Shown here one piece after another: positions 50,558 through 59,530 of a stretch of DNA of 64,000 nucleotides. Position 1 is the stretch's first letter. Each line of letters starts with the position of its first letter. The DNA lies in contig JAUIHS010000007.1 of assembly GCA_030432255.1 (NCBI GenBank), forward strand, positions 62,001 to 126,000. The letters are read 5' to 3'. The translations under genes and the position numbers were made by a program. This DNA is from Phycisphaerae bacterium. GTDB lineage: Bacteria; Planctomycetota; Phycisphaerae; Phycisphaerales; UBA1924. The notes beneath the pieces were generated by a model. That model saw only the letters and a program-made list of their open reading frames with translations. It did no database searches and was not told where the DNA came from.

Positions 50558-51460
50558 ATGTCATCCGTCTCACCAGCCCCGCCAGATCCAGCTCATGCGC
50601 CCTGGACCTCGCGACGCCTGCTCGACTGGATGGCAGCGGCATTCACCGAGAAAGGCATCGATTCGCCGCGGCTCATCGCAGAGATGCTCCTCGCTCATGT
50701 CATCGGATGCGACCGGATGCGCCTCTACATGGAAGTGGATCGACCGGCGACTCCCGAGGAGCGGGAGACGCTCCGAGGCCTTGTGACCCGGGCCCTTCGA
50801 CATGAACCCGTGCAGTACCTTGTCGGAGAGGCGTGGTTCTTCTCCCTCCCCTTCCACGTCGATCGCCGCGTGCTGATTCCGCGCCCGTCGACCGCCACGA
50901 TCGTTGAGGAAGTCATCCAGCGAGCACGGAGCGGCAGGTCCCCCGGCGTCATCGCTGATGTCTGTACCGGATCCGGCTGCCTCGGCATCGCTCTGCTCCG
51001 ACATCTTCCAGATGCACGCTGCGTCGCAACCGACCTCTCAACCGACGCGCTTGAGGTTGCACGCCTCAACGCCGAGCGGCTGGGAGTCAGCGAGCGGATC
51101 GAGTTCCGCGACGGCGACCTTCTGGCTCCGCTGGCCGGTGGGCGGTTCGACCTCCTGGTCTCCAACCCACCCTACATCCCTGACCACGAGTGGGACGATG
51201 TCGCCCCCAACGTCCGGGACCATGAGCCGCACGGGGCGCTTCGTGCGTCCCCCGACGGCCTGACTTTCGTAACTCCCATTCTGAAAGGCGCCTTGAGCCT
51301 CGTACGTGAGGGGGGCGAGATTCATGTCGAAGTGGCCGCATGCACCGCGCCGGCTGTGCTTGACCATGCTCGACGCCTTGGCTGGAAGGACTCCCGAATC
51401 CTGGAGGACTTTGAGGGCCTGCCGCGGATCATCACGGCGCATCGGGGTCCCGCCCGATGA
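50558..51460 (+). CDS. prmC: Peptide chain release factor N5-glutamine methyltransferase
   Basis: The 300-aa SAM-dependent enzyme methylates the Gln of the GGQ motif in release factors RF1 and RF2. The N-terminal helical domain covers about 15-90 (EPVQYLVGEAWFFSLPFHVD marks its end). The catalytic domain has VADVCTGSGCLGIALLRHLP-like ADVCTGSGCLGIALLRHLP and LLVSNPPYIPDHEW, where NPPY binds the substrate Gln. The start at 50558 fits the family. Its stop overlaps the start of sulfotransferase ST4 (ATGA), so a housekeeping gene leads the second sulfotransferase cluster. Confidence 0.95.
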   Translation: MSSVSPAPPDPAHAPWTSRRLLDWMAAAFTEKGIDSPRLIAEMLLAHVIGCDRMRLYMEVDRPATPEERETLRGLVTRALRHEPVQYLVGEAWFFSLPFHVDRRVLIPRPSTATIVEEVIQRARSGRSPGVIADVCTGSGCLGIALLRHLPDARCVATDLSTDALEVARLNAERLGVSERIEFRDGDLLAPLAGGRFDLLVSNPPYIPDHEWDDVAPNVRDHEPHGALRASPDGLTFVTPILKGALSLVREGGEIHVEVAACTAPAVLDHARRLGWKDSRILEDFEGLPRIITAHRGPAR

Positions 51461-52920
51461 CCGACCGTCGGACGTTCGTCACCGAGGTGACCCGACTCTG
51501 GGAGCAGCGGCTGTACGAGGATGCCATCGATCTCTCGCGGCAGCGGCTTGCGGCCCAACCTGAGGATGCCGCAGCGTACCAGGCACTGTGCCACAGTCTC
51601 GCTTCGGTGGGTCGCGTCGATGAAGCGATTGATACTGGCCGTCGGGGGCTCGACCTCGAACCGGACTCGACGGGGGCGCATCACGTGTACGCTGAAGCTC
51701 TGGTCCTGGGCTCACGACTTGATGACGCCCTTGAGGTCTACGATGCCTGTCTTCAGCGACACCCCGATGACGCGGCGACGATCGGGCACAAGGCGTTCCT
51801 GCTCGTTCTGATGCGCCGCTACGAGGCATGTGAGTCTCTGCTTGCTCCGCATCTCGATTCGGCAGTGCCCGATCCTCGGATCGTGGTCGCGTTCGCCGAG
51901 CTCGCGCCGCGGATTGACGCGGTGGAGAAAGCAATATCACTGCTTGCCCGGCTCGTTGAAGACGAGGGCGCACCATCCATTTACCGCCGCCAGGCCGGAT
52001 TCAGGTTGGGCGCGATGCTGGACAAGGCCGGGCGCTACGATGAGGCGTTCGAGGTGTACACCGCGGCGAATCATCGTGTTGCGCCGGCGTACAGCGCCGA
52101 TGAGCGATGCGCGATGATCGATGAAGTCATCGGAGGCTGGACCCGGCGGACCATGCGCAAGGCAGTTCGATTCGGAGACGACTCTGAAGCGCCGATCCTG
52201 CTGATCAAAATGCCGCGATCCGGTTCGACATTGATCGAGCAGATCCTGGGTTGTCATCCGGCAATCGGAACCGCAGGCGAGTCCGGTGCCTTCGGGCACG
52301 CGGCGCACCGCCTCGGGCTTGAGGGCTCCCGCGCTCGCATCCAGTCCCGGCTCAGGAGTCTTTCACGTCAGGACGTCCAGCGGACCGCTCGAGAGGCTTT
52401 GTCTCAGATGCGCGCTCGCGCAGGCAGCGCTTCACGTATCACAGATGCCTCGCTCAACAACGACCGACATGCCGGCCTCTTCGCGACACTCTTTCCGCGC
52501 GGACGCATCATCGTCTGCCTCCGCCATGCGTGGGACACCTGTCTGTCGTGCTACTTTCAAGACTTCGCCAGCAACCTGCCGTGGTCCTATCGGCTTCGTG
52601 ACATCGCACGGTATCGGCACGACCATGAGAGTCTGCTGCGGCATTGGAACACGACGTTGGATGTGCCGATACACTTCGTCCAGTACGAGGAACTCGTGAC
52701 CTCGCCCGACTCCGTCGTCAGAGGGATGCTCGATTTCCTCGGCCTGCCATGGCATGCCGGATGTCTTGAGTTTCATGCCAGCGGGAGGGCCGCGGTCACC
52801 GCCAGTCATCAGCAGGTCTCACAACCCTTGTACACCGAGTCACGGCACCGCTACCTTCGCTACGAAACTCACATCGATGAGTTGAAACGACTTCTCCCGG
52901 AACCCTGCTTCAAGGTGTGA
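51457..52920 (+). CDS. TPR-sulfotransferase (ST4)
   Basis: The 487-aa protein has N-terminal TPRs (about 1-190) and a sulfotransferase domain. The domain shows IKMPRSGSTLIEQILG at about 250, the conserved Glu in GTAGESGAF, ITDASLNNDRH, IIVCLRHAWDTCLSCYFQDF and TASHQQVSQP. It differs from ST1-3 in two places. SGST replaces SGTS in the 5'-phosphosulfate loop. TDA replaces TDK, which removes a conserved Lys. The start overlaps the prmC stop (ATGA). ST5 follows after 20 bp. The acceptor is unknown. Confidence 0.85.
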   Translation: MTDRRTFVTEVTRLWEQRLYEDAIDLSRQRLAAQPEDAAAYQALCHSLASVGRVDEAIDTGRRGLDLEPDSTGAHHVYAEALVLGSRLDDALEVYDACLQRHPDDAATIGHKAFLLVLMRRYEACESLLAPHLDSAVPDPRIVVAFAELAPRIDAVEKAISLLARLVEDEGAPSIYRRQAGFRLGAMLDKAGRYDEAFEVYTAANHRVAPAYSADERCAMIDEVIGGWTRRTMRKAVRFGDDSEAPILLIKMPRSGSTLIEQILGCHPAIGTAGESGAFGHAAHRLGLEGSRARIQSRLRSLSRQDVQRTAREALSQMRARAGSASRITDASLNNDRHAGLFATLFPRGRIIVCLRHAWDTCLSCYFQDFASNLPWSYRLRDIARYRHDHESLLRHWNTTLDVPIHFVQYEELVTSPDSVVRGMLDFLGLPWHAGCLEFHASGRAAVTASHQQVSQPLYTESRHRYLRYETHIDELKRLLPEPCFKV

Positions 52921-52940
52921 TTTCGCTATCCTGATCTCAT

Positions 52941-54410
52941 ATGGCCCGGCCCACACAGAAACCGGATCGATCAAGAACCCTCATGGTGCAGGCGTTGAAT
53001 GCGGGGGACTTCGCGGCGGCTGCCCAGGCGGGCCGGAACGTCCTGCGCCTGACGCCCGATGACCCGGCGATCCACCACAACCTCGGATTTGCTCTCGCGC
53101 AGATCTCGGAGACTGAAGGGGCACTGAAGCATGCTCGCCGCGCCGTGCAACTTGCACCGCGGAACGCTCAGTTCCGACAGGGGGAGGCGTCAATCCTGGT
53201 GCAACTCAATCGATTTGAGGACGCCGTGGAAGCGTGCGAGGCGGGCTTGCAGGTCATTCCTGAGGCGGTCGACCTGATCGGGCATCTTGCCGAACTGCTC
53301 GTCATGGGTCATCGACATGAGGACGCTGCCGCGCTGCTCGCCCCGCACCTCGACAGGGAACCACCGGCGGCGGCCATACTCCTCTCCTACGCGCGCCTTG
53401 CTCCTCGCATCAATGAAGAAGTTCGGGCGATCGAGTTGCTTCGAGACTTCGTTGATCACGCCGCCACCTCGGATGAGATGGCAACGCGTGCACTCTTCCG
53501 ACTGGGGTCGCTGCTGGACCGCGCGGCGCGATATGGCGAGGCGTTTGACGCCGTGGATCGCGCGAACCGGCGAGCACCCGGGCGTTACGATCCGGCTCAG
53601 ACCTCCCGCGCGTTCGAACAGCTTGTCCGCCTGTGGAATGAGGGTGCGTGCAGGGCTGCCCCGACAAGCGGACTGGAGACCGACAAGCCGGTCTTCATCG
53701 TGTCCGTGCCGCGCTCCGGTTCAACGCTCGTCGAACAGATCATCGGCGCCCACTCGCATGTGGCCAGCGTGGGAGAGTGGCGCGGGATCCCCGTCGCCGC
53801 TGAACAACTTCGTCGACGTCAGGGGGGCGCGATGCTGGACCCGCGGCGGCTCAAGCCGCAGCACCTGAAGGAAGCGGCGCGGAACTACCTCAACGGCCTT
53901 TCCGTCAGCGGCGATCAGATCCGGCATGTGACGGACAAGATGCTCACCAATTTCCAGCACCTCGGGCTCATCAGCCGGCTCTTTCCGAATGCGCGCATCA
54001 TCTCGTGTGTGCGACACCCCTTTGATGTTGCCATTTCGTGCTACTTCCAGGACTTCACCGCTGGCAACCCGTGGGCGCGGTCTCTTCGTGGCATGGCGGT
54101 GTTCCGACGCGACTATGACCGCGTCATGGCGCATTGGCGCGAGGTGATCAGCAATCAGATTCTTGAGGTCAGCTATGAACGTCTCGTGGCTGATCAGGAG
54201 GCCGAGACCCGTCGGATCATCGAGTTTGTCGGACTCCCGTGGGAAGACGCCTGCCTCGAGTTTCAGCGGAATCGTCGCATTGCGGTGACCGCGAGCAACC
54301 AGCAGGTCAGGGAGAAGATGTATGACACTTCCGTCCACCGCTACCGGAACTACCGCGCGCACCTTGATCCGGTGCGGGAAGTGCTCGGTGATCCTGAGGC
54401 CTTCGAGTGA
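52941..54410 (+). CDS. TPR-sulfotransferase (ST5)
   Basis: The 489-aa protein has TPRs at about 5-195 (IHHNLGFALAQISETEGALK) and a sulfotransferase domain with VSVPRSGSTLVEQIIGAHSH at about 253. Also present are GEWRGIPVA with the conserved Glu, VTDKMLTNFQHLG, IISCVRHPFDVAISCYFQDF and TASNQQVREK. It has no ribosome site. TATCCT lies 7 bases before the ATG, which would fit a leaderless start or a weakly coupled gene. Its stop overlaps ST6 (GTGA). It keeps the TDK lysine that ST4 lacks. Confidence 0.85.
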   Translation: MARPTQKPDRSRTLMVQALNAGDFAAAAQAGRNVLRLTPDDPAIHHNLGFALAQISETEGALKHARRAVQLAPRNAQFRQGEASILVQLNRFEDAVEACEAGLQVIPEAVDLIGHLAELLVMGHRHEDAAALLAPHLDREPPAAAILLSYARLAPRINEEVRAIELLRDFVDHAATSDEMATRALFRLGSLLDRAARYGEAFDAVDRANRRAPGRYDPAQTSRAFEQLVRLWNEGACRAAPTSGLETDKPVFIVSVPRSGSTLVEQIIGAHSHVASVGEWRGIPVAAEQLRRRQGGAMLDPRRLKPQHLKEAARNYLNGLSVSGDQIRHVTDKMLTNFQHLGLISRLFPNARIISCVRHPFDVAISCYFQDFTAGNPWARSLRGMAVFRRDYDRVMAHWREVISNQILEVSYERLVADQEAETRRIIEFVGLPWEDACLEFQRNRRIAVTASNQQVREKMYDTSVHRYRNYRAHLDPVREVLGDPEAFE

Positions 54411-55870
54411 ATGCCGAACGTCTGAATGCTGAGATCGCGCGCCTGCAGCAGATGTGCAATGCAGCGAGATTTGAAGCTGTCGAGCGACAGACCCGTCCGC
54501 TCATCCAGCGCTACCCGGATGATCCCAGGCTCCAATTCGTACGCGCTACTGCGCTTGGCTATTGCGGGCAGCGCGAGCAGGCCCGAGCCCTGCTTGCGAG
54601 TGCGATCCAGCTCCAGCCCAATGTGCCCGCGTACTACCAGATGCTCGCGCAGTTCAACGTGATGGACGAGCGATTCGGTGAGGCCCACAACGCCTACGAC
54701 GCGGCTCTCCGTCGGTGGCCCGGTCAACCAGCCACAGTCGCGTTGAAAGCCGATCTCTTCGTGACGCAGCACCGTCACGATGAGGCGGCTGATCTGCTGC
54801 AGCCGCTGCTTGAGTCACCTCCCGTCGACCCGGGAGTGGCGCGTACCTGCGGACGCCTCGCGCTGGCCACCGGTGACGGTGGGCATGCCATTGATGTCCT
54901 GAAGCAGTCCCTGGAGGGCAGGGACATCCCGCCTCAGATGCGTTCGCACTGTCTCTTCCTGCTTGGCGCGTTGCTTGATCGCGGCGAACGCTACGACGAA
55001 GCGATCGATGCGATCCACCAGGCCAATGCCCTCCGCGCGGGGCGCTACGACGTCGAGGGTCATCGCGCCGAGGTTGATCGCATCATCAGCGCATGGGGCG
55101 AGGCGAACGTTTCCGAGCTCCCGGTGCTCAAGCCGCAGACAGGCGGTCCGCGCCCCGTTTTCATCATCGGCGTTCTTCGGTCCGGCTCATCTCTGCTGGA
55201 GCAGATCCTCGATGCTCACTCGAGCGTCACAGGTATGGGCGAGTGGCCGGTTGCACAGGAAGCCATCCGCCGCGTCATCTGCGATGGGAACCTCCAGTCC
55301 CCCGCTTCGCTTCCGGCGATGCTCACTGCGCAGCGACTGTCCATGTTTCGAACTCAGGTCCTCGATGCAGCGGAGCAGCGCGCCGGGGGCTCGCCGTTCT
55401 TCACCGACAAGCATCTCGGGAACGTCCACTGGGTCGGCCTGCTGAGTCGCGCTTTCCCGGACAGTCGATTCCTGATCTGCCGACGCGACCACGCCGACAC
55501 CTGCATTTCCGCCTACTTCCAGGATCTGACCAACTACAACGCCCTGCGCCTCGAGAGCATGGCCCATTACTGCCTGACCATCGAACGCCTGACGAATCAC
55601 TGGAAGGCCATGCTCGGCGATTCCGCCCTGGAAGTGCACTACGAGGACATGGCCCGTGACCAGGAGAGCACCACGCGCCGGATTCTCGAGTTCCTTGAAC
55701 TGCCCTGGGATCCGGAGTGCCTGCGATTCCATGAGAGCAGGCGGGTCACCGTGACCGTCAGCAATCAGCAGGTCAATCGACCCATGTATGTCTCATCCAT
55801 CGGTCGAAGTCGGCACTACGAGAAGCACCTTGCGGAGGTCCGACGCATCCTTGCGTCAGCCGCCACCTGA
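54407..55870 (+). CDS. TPR-sulfotransferase (ST6)
   Basis: The 487-aa protein has TPRs at about 10-190 and a sulfotransferase domain. Its phosphosulfate loop reads GVLRSGSSLLEQILDAHSS, with Leu where the other five have Pro. The Glu is in GMGEWPVAQEA. FFTDKHLGNVHW, FLICRRDHADTCISAYFQDL and TVSNQQVNRP follow. The start is GTG 54407, which overlaps the ST5 stop. The stop overlaps the convergent phosphatase gene by 15 bp. The changes in the loop could alter donor binding, or the enzyme may be specialised. Confidence 0.84.
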   Translation: MNAERLNAEIARLQQMCNAARFEAVERQTRPLIQRYPDDPRLQFVRATALGYCGQREQARALLASAIQLQPNVPAYYQMLAQFNVMDERFGEAHNAYDAALRRWPGQPATVALKADLFVTQHRHDEAADLLQPLLESPPVDPGVARTCGRLALATGDGGHAIDVLKQSLEGRDIPPQMRSHCLFLLGALLDRGERYDEAIDAIHQANALRAGRYDVEGHRAEVDRIISAWGEANVSELPVLKPQTGGPRPVFIIGVLRSGSSLLEQILDAHSSVTGMGEWPVAQEAIRRVICDGNLQSPASLPAMLTAQRLSMFRTQVLDAAEQRAGGSPFFTDKHLGNVHWVGLLSRAFPDSRFLICRRDHADTCISAYFQDLTNYNALRLESMAHYCLTIERLTNHWKAMLGDSALEVHYEDMARDQESTTRRILEFLELPWDPECLRFHESRRVTVTVSNQQVNRPMYVSSIGRSRHYEKHLAEVRRILASAAT

Positions 55871-57904
55871 ACACACTTCGCCCCAGTTCGCGAGAATGAT
55901 CTGCACGTCCAGACCATCCGTGATGCCGTCGCGGCTGACATCGGTCCGACCGGTGCCGCCCATCGCCCACGCATCCACGACCATGCTGAGGTCACCTCCG
56001 CCCACCGTACCATCACCGTCGATGTCCCCGGGACACGAACCGATGCCCTTGATGATCGTGAACGTGTCGCGCACTGCGCCATGATCGTCAAGAAAGGACA
56101 CCTCAAGCAACGGACCGTGTACATCCATGATCAATGAGCCCAGTTCGTTCATCGAAATGAACATCATCGGGTGGTCCAGCGATCCCCCGCTCTTCTTTCC
56201 GGAACTTCCGGCAACGACCGACACGGATCCCTCCCGACCGGTCCGCATGGGGTTTGGCTTGACATAGGGCCCATGCGCCAGCGGCCGCCCGGAGCCGAGG
56301 TCGACGCCCATGTGCTCAGGTGCGAAGGTGGTCGAGTTGCCGTAGTGCCCATCGACAAGGTACGACCGCTCATACGAATGACTGTGTCCGGACAGCATGA
56401 GATCAACGCCCCCCGCCTCAAGGATCGGCACCGCATACTCCCGCATTTCGATCAGTCGGTATTCCTGGTCGGAGTCGTGTGAACCCTTGGTGTACGCCGG
56501 ATGGTGCCAGAACGCGATGATCCAGTCGCCCGTGGCTTCCGCGAGGTCGCGCTTCAGCCAGGTCAGCATGGGACTGTCCGGTGCCCGGTCCGTCTCGTAG
56601 GAGTCCAGGCAGATGAAGTGGATGTTGGCGTAGTCGAAGGAGTAGTACGCCTCCGTTCCCGACGCCACACCCCCCGCCTCGCCCTGCGTCGGCAGCGTGA
56701 AGATCTCGTAGTACGGCCCCGTCTGGGTCGCGGAGTCCGCGGTGTACCCGTCGTGGTTGCCCATCGTCGAGAAGAGTGGAGTGCTCCGAAGGATCTCCGG
56801 GTACATCTCGAAGACCGCGCGCTGGTATTGCTCATCCGTGCCGTCGTTGTAAGCGTTGTCACCAAGCATGAGCCAGAGGTCGGCCGGGTTGCCGGTCGTA
56901 TGAGTCAGGTAGGCATCGCGTACCGCGGCCGCGTTCCCATCGGCGGTACCACTGTCCCCTATAATCCACAGGCGCCTCGGTACGCTTGACCCATGGGGCG
57001 GCGACGTCGTGAACCGATAGCTCTGCTGCCACTGTGTCAACCGCTGTCGACCGGTGCCAATGAAATACTCGTAGGTCATCGATGGGTCCAGATCCATCAA
57101 GCGGACGGAGTGCTCGGTGGTGAGTTCCCTGGACTCGACCCATCTCCGCCGGTCCTCTGATGTGGACCGATAGGCGACGTAGGATGGTGACGCGATGTCC
57201 GTACGCCAGCGAACGACGATCGAATCCGGCGTCACCATCTGGAGGTATGGCCCCCGCACCAGGCGGACCGACTCCATGCGATGCCCTGCCGGCAGGACAG
57301 CCGGATCAACACGAGGCTGCGTGGTCACCTGACCCTGACTGACGTTCTGAACCACAGGATGACTCAGCCGCGATGTCAACGTGACAAGCGGCCCGAGCGC
57401 CTCCACCCCGCGCTGCAGAATGGCATCCGATTGGGCGACCGTCGGCATCGCATCTGCCCATTCGATGAAGAAGTCCGGCGTCAGTCCCTGGGCGTGGCTC
57501 GCGACGAACGCGTACTCCGCGGCAGCATCTTCCCGACCGGCCCCCGCACGTGCCCTGGCGCGGGCCAGTCGACCCGGCACAAACTCGGGCCTGGCGGCGC
57601 ACACTTCATCCAGCACGTCACACGCTTCCGACCAGCGTCGGGCATCCAGCAGGATGCGCCCCCGTGCATATGGCTCATCCTCCCACTCGGGCTGCAGCGC
57701 TGTTGCGCGGTCGAGGTCCGCGAGCGCGCGATCAAAATCGCCGTGCTGCCGATGCAGATCAGCGCGGCGCTGATACAGCCGGGCGTCATCGGGTGTGGAC
57801 TCGATCCGGGTGGTCAGATCCTCAATCCGATCAGCGAGGTCTCCGTGCCCGAGGACCGACCCGGTCACGAGGAGCACGCTCAGGATGGTCAGTAGTCTTC
57901 TCAT
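55856..57904 (-). CDS. Secreted TPR + purple-acid-phosphatase-like metallophosphoesterase with dockerin-like tail
   Basis: The 682-aa exported protein has a signal peptide (LLTILSVLLVTGSVLG). TPR-like helices run at about 25-150 (ARLYQRRADLHRQHGDFDRA) and an Fn3-like domain from about 215 (VRGPYLQMVTPDSIVVRWRT). The metallophosphatase domain at about 310-560 has the metal ligands of purple acid phosphatases: IGDSG, MLGDNAYNDG, MGNHDG, FWHHPAYTKG and SGHSHSYERSY. A dockerin-like pair follows from about 615 (CPGDIDGDGTVGGGDLSMVV, then NWGEVC). It may release phosphate outside the cell. The TPR part in a secreted phosphatase is unusual. It is convergent with ST6. Confidence 0.9.
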   Translation of the reverse strand: MRRLLTILSVLLVTGSVLGHGDLADRIEDLTTRIESTPDDARLYQRRADLHRQHGDFDRALADLDRATALQPEWEDEPYARGRILLDARRWSEACDVLDEVCAARPEFVPGRLARARARAGAGREDAAAEYAFVASHAQGLTPDFFIEWADAMPTVAQSDAILQRGVEALGPLVTLTSRLSHPVVQNVSQGQVTTQPRVDPAVLPAGHRMESVRLVRGPYLQMVTPDSIVVRWRTDIASPSYVAYRSTSEDRRRWVESRELTTEHSVRLMDLDPSMTYEYFIGTGRQRLTQWQQSYRFTTSPPHGSSVPRRLWIIGDSGTADGNAAAVRDAYLTHTTGNPADLWLMLGDNAYNDGTDEQYQRAVFEMYPEILRSTPLFSTMGNHDGYTADSATQTGPYYEIFTLPTQGEAGGVASGTEAYYSFDYANIHFICLDSYETDRAPDSPMLTWLKRDLAEATGDWIIAFWHHPAYTKGSHDSDQEYRLIEMREYAVPILEAGGVDLMLSGHSHSYERSYLVDGHYGNSTTFAPEHMGVDLGSGRPLAHGPYVKPNPMRTGREGSVSVVAGSSGKKSGGSLDHPMMFISMNELGSLIMDVHGPLLEVSFLDDHGAVRDTFTIIKGIGSCPGDIDGDGTVGGGDLSMVVDAWAMGGTGRTDVSRDGITDGLDVQIILANWGEVCSGGG

Positions 57905-57971
57905 CCCCCGAGTATATGGGACCCTGGCGACTCCGCCGGACGACGCACCGCCAGGCGCCTACTCTGTACGG

Positions 57972-58493
57972 ATGCTTGACATTCGCCGGGAAAAACCAGG
58001 CTGGGTGCTTGAGGCCGGAATGCTCCTGCCGAGGCGACCTGCGGACATCTTTCCCTTTTTCGCTGACGCGCGAAACCTGGAGGAGATCACGCCGCCCTCC
58101 CTCGGCTTCGAAATCGTCACGCCTCCGCCTATCGAAATGGCGGCAGGGTGCCTGATTGACTACCGCCTCCGGATCCGCGGCATCCGTATCAAGTGGAAGA
58201 CCGAGATCTCAGCATGGGAGCCGTCGCAGCGCTTCGTCGATGAAGCCCTCGTCAGTCCCTATCGCTGGTGGCGACACGAGCACCGGTTTGAAGAGCGCGA
58301 AGGTGGTACGTGGTGCACGGATCGGGTCGAGTATGGTGTTCCCGGGGGTGCCCTGATCCACGCACTCTTTGTGAAACGCGAGCTCCTGAAGATCTTCGAG
58401 TACCGTCAGCGGAAGCTGACATCGATCTTCGGTCATGGTGGCGAGTCCGGTGCGTTCGGGGCTGAGGCCGCGGCGGCCGTGCTGTCGTCCTGA
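57972..58493 (+). CDS. SRPBCC/START-like family protein
   Basis: The 173-aa protein fits the SRPBCC ligand-binding fold (polyketide-cyclase/COQ10-like). It shows LLPRRPADIFPFFADARNLE, EITPPSLGFEIVTPPP, IRGIRIKWKTEISAWEPSQR, SPYRWWRHEHRFEEREGG and GGALIHALFVKRELLKIFEY. Such proteins bind hydrophobic small molecules; the WWRHEHRF pattern recalls cell-division inhibitor/YfcH-associated members. The start at 57972 fits the fold. Its last 61 bp overlap the convergent zinc-ribbon gene. The ligand is unknown. Confidence 0.82.
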   Translation: MLDIRREKPGWVLEAGMLLPRRPADIFPFFADARNLEEITPPSLGFEIVTPPPIEMAAGCLIDYRLRIRGIRIKWKTEISAWEPSQRFVDEALVSPYRWWRHEHRFEEREGGTWCTDRVEYGVPGGALIHALFVKRELLKIFEYRQRKLTSIFGHGGESGAFGAEAAAAVLSS

Positions 58494-59464
58494 CGTTCTG
58501 CTCCGAAACTCAGTCTGGCATCTGCGAAGTTCCGTCCACACTCGGGGCAGACCGGCCGCGGCAGTCCCCGGAGGTCGTAGCCGCATTGATCGCACCGCCC
58601 GGTTGCACGAATTCGCGCGCGACCACGCCAACTGGCCGCCAGACGAAACAGGTAGCGCTGCCGATGGAGACTCAGCACCATGATGCTCGCGGCGAGCAGG
58701 CAGCCGCCTATGAGAAGTGAGAGCATCAGTAATCCGCGCCAGATGATGCGAAAGCTCCACGCATCACCATCAGCCAGTCGATCTGCAAGCGCTGCATACC
58801 CGCCATACGAGATGGTCTCCAGTTTGGTGAGGTAGAGCGCCCTCAATGTCTCGCGATCGCGCCGGGGGAGTTCGGGGTCAACGGTAATGGCGACGCGCGT
58901 CGTGTGAAGCAGTTCGGTGCCGGGACCCCACGAAGAACGCGACGTCCGCAGCTCCACGCACGACTCGCTGGTTGCCCGGGGCGAGAGCTGTTCAAGGCGA
59001 TCCAGAACGTTCTCGTCCCACGCGGTAAGGAGCTCCCAGCGACCATCAACCATCAGTGCGGTAGCCGGTTCGACCGGGAACCCCGAAGAAGTCCACGAAC
59101 TCCCGGCGGGACGGTGTGTATGCCGCGTCCAATTTCCAAGGATCAGGGCCATCACGAGCGCCACGACGCCGACGTGCGCGGCCAGCCGACGTCGGGCATG
59201 GCGCGGCAGCCACTGTCCTGGTGAGTCGGCGTTCGGCTGAGATCGTGCGAACTGGGACACCAACGTGTTGAGCCAGGTGGCAGAGGCCAGCACCAGCAGG
59301 GCCACGATCGACAGGGCGCTCCATGTGTCAGCGGACGATGCGCAGGTCCGGCACTGCAGGCTCAGTGCCGCGTGATGATCCAATCTCATCCACAGTGCCG
59401 GCGGCACCACGATCGTGCAGAGGATGATGCCGAGATGCAGGTAGCTCTCCACCCGGGGGTTCAT
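58433..59464 (-). CDS. Membrane protein with C-terminal zinc ribbon (CGYDLRG type)
   Basis: The 343-aa protein has helices near 8-28, 48-70, 92-112 and 240-265. A cytoplasmic zinc ribbon lies close to the C-terminus (CDQCGYDLRGLPRPVCPECG), a motif common in planctomycete membrane proteins. The region between helices 3 and 4, about 125 residues, should be extracytoplasmic. Function unknown. The next gene upstream encodes a second protein with the same layout, perhaps an old duplicate. Its last 61 bp overlap the SRPBCC gene on the other strand, and both frames look real. Confidence 0.72.
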   Translation of the reverse strand: MNPRVESYLHLGIILCTIVVPPALWMRLDHHAALSLQCRTCASSADTWSALSIVALLVLASATWLNTLVSQFARSQPNADSPGQWLPRHARRRLAAHVGVVALVMALILGNWTRHTHRPAGSSWTSSGFPVEPATALMVDGRWELLTAWDENVLDRLEQLSPRATSESCVELRTSRSSWGPGTELLHTTRVAITVDPELPRRDRETLRALYLTKLETISYGGYAALADRLADGDAWSFRIIWRGLLMLSLLIGGCLLAASIMVLSLHRQRYLFRLAASWRGRARIRATGRCDQCGYDLRGLPRPVCPECGRNFADARLSFGAERQDDSTAAAASAPNAPDSPP

Positions 59465-59530
59465 GGTGAGACTCCATCGAAGCGCCCGGCTGTGCGCCGA
59501 TGCGCGTCAGCAGTCCTTACGGACGTGGAG

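Noticed and set aside
55856..55870. Frameshift or fusion between ST6 and the phosphatase gene
   Set aside because: Both genes end with intact domains; the 15-bp shared stretch is an ordinary convergent overlap.
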